A stretch of DNA of 6,473 nt from DTU049 sp033809015. GTDB lineage: Bacteria; Bacteroidota; Bacteroidia; Bacteroidales; DTU049. Every line of letters starts with the position of its first letter. Position 1 is the stretch's first letter. Position numbers and translations under genes: made by a program. The notes below the pieces were generated by a model. The model saw only the letters and a list, made by a program, of their open reading frames with translations, had not been told where the DNA came from and searched no databases. Positions 6,224-6,473 of this stretch are shown piece after piece. The stretch spans positions 1 to 6,473 of the forward strand of contig JAPXMM010000139.1 in the NCBI GenBank assembly GCA_033809015.1. The letters are read 5' to 3'.

Positions 6224-6473
6224 ATGAATAACCTTTTAGAAAATCCAACAGAATTATTCACCCTTACTAAAGAAGGTACACGTGAGTTCTACGACAATCT
6301 CTATAATGAAATGATAGAAGAAGGTAAAGATATAGTAGATTATCAAGAAATCAAAGCCATGTCTACAGGTGTATTATGCCCAGATTGTAATAGTAGTCAT
6401 GTTATAAAAAATGGTTTGCAAAGTGGAGTTCAAAACTACCGTTGCAAAAATTGTGGTAGACAATTCAGAGTTA
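6224..6473 (+). CDS. IS1/InsA-like zinc-ribbon protein, probable transposase, cut by window edge
   Basis: A frame opens at ATG 6224 and continues to the right edge (83 codons, no stop). Residues 52-81 form a zinc ribbon with CPDC at 52-55 and CKNC at 74-77. The intervening KNG and the Q-NYRCKNCGRQF pattern are typical of the DNA-binding N-terminus of IS1-family (InsA) and related IS transposases. Ahead of it is an unusual acidic, helical extension of about 50 residues (TKEGTREFYDNLYNEMIEEG at 15-34), whereas classic InsA begins almost directly with the ribbon. The catalytic domain would lie beyond the window, so activity, family and completeness cannot be judged. No terminal inverted repeat can be confirmed because the other end is missing. 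A standalone regulator with the same ribbon is the alternative. Confidence 0.68.
   Translation, partial: MNNLLENPTELFTLTKEGTREFYDNLYNEMIEEGKDIVDYQEIKAMSTGVLCPDCNSSHVIKNGLQSGVQNYRCKNCGRQFRV

Overview
The window looks like chromosomal DNA of a very A+T-rich member of the Bacteroidota. Four signs point there: a NusG-like protein of the UpxY type close to a polysaccharide flippase, several promoter elements of the Bacteroidota form TTTG-N(17-21)-TANNTTTG, almost no Shine-Dalgarno sequences, and the two-gene carboxy(nor)spermidine polyamine route common in this phylum. No genus can be named from the sequence alone.

Layout. (1) Positions 1-1413, minus strand: the head of what is probably a surface-polysaccharide cluster. 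A promoter at 1383-1413 drives a UpxY/NusG-like antiterminator gene (863-1366). A 638-base gap then carries a nested tandem repeat with a 125-base unit (about 291-697), followed by the first 74 codons of a Wzx-type flippase gene that runs off the left edge. (2) Positions 1458-3103, plus strand: a probable small operon of unknown role. It holds a 114-residue lysine-rich helical protein, a radical SAM enzyme starting 4 bases later, and a 140-residue protein made of four exact-length 25-residue helical repeats. (3) Positions 3104-3601: about 500 bases with no supportable gene, holding a few weak inverted repeats. (4) Positions 3602-6031, minus strand: a two-gene polyamine operon, carboxynorspermidine/carboxyspermidine synthase then decarboxylase (nspC), with its own promoter. 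(5) Positions 6201-6473, plus strand: the start of a protein with an IS1/InsA-like zinc ribbon, cut by the right edge and probably a transposase.

How the genes work together. The synthase condenses aspartate semialdehyde with a diamine (putrescine or 1,3-diaminopropane), and NspC decarboxylates the product to spermidine or norspermidine. The UpxY-like protein presumably helps RNA polymerase read through the long downstream polysaccharide operon that begins with the flippase. The plus-strand trio has no assigned pathway.

No clearly new system can be demonstrated here. The most interesting items are the nested 125-base tandem repeat lying between the antiterminator gene and the flippase, the 25-residue repeat protein, the unassigned radical SAM pair, and the recurrent placement of -7 boxes only 13-16 bases ahead of start codons.
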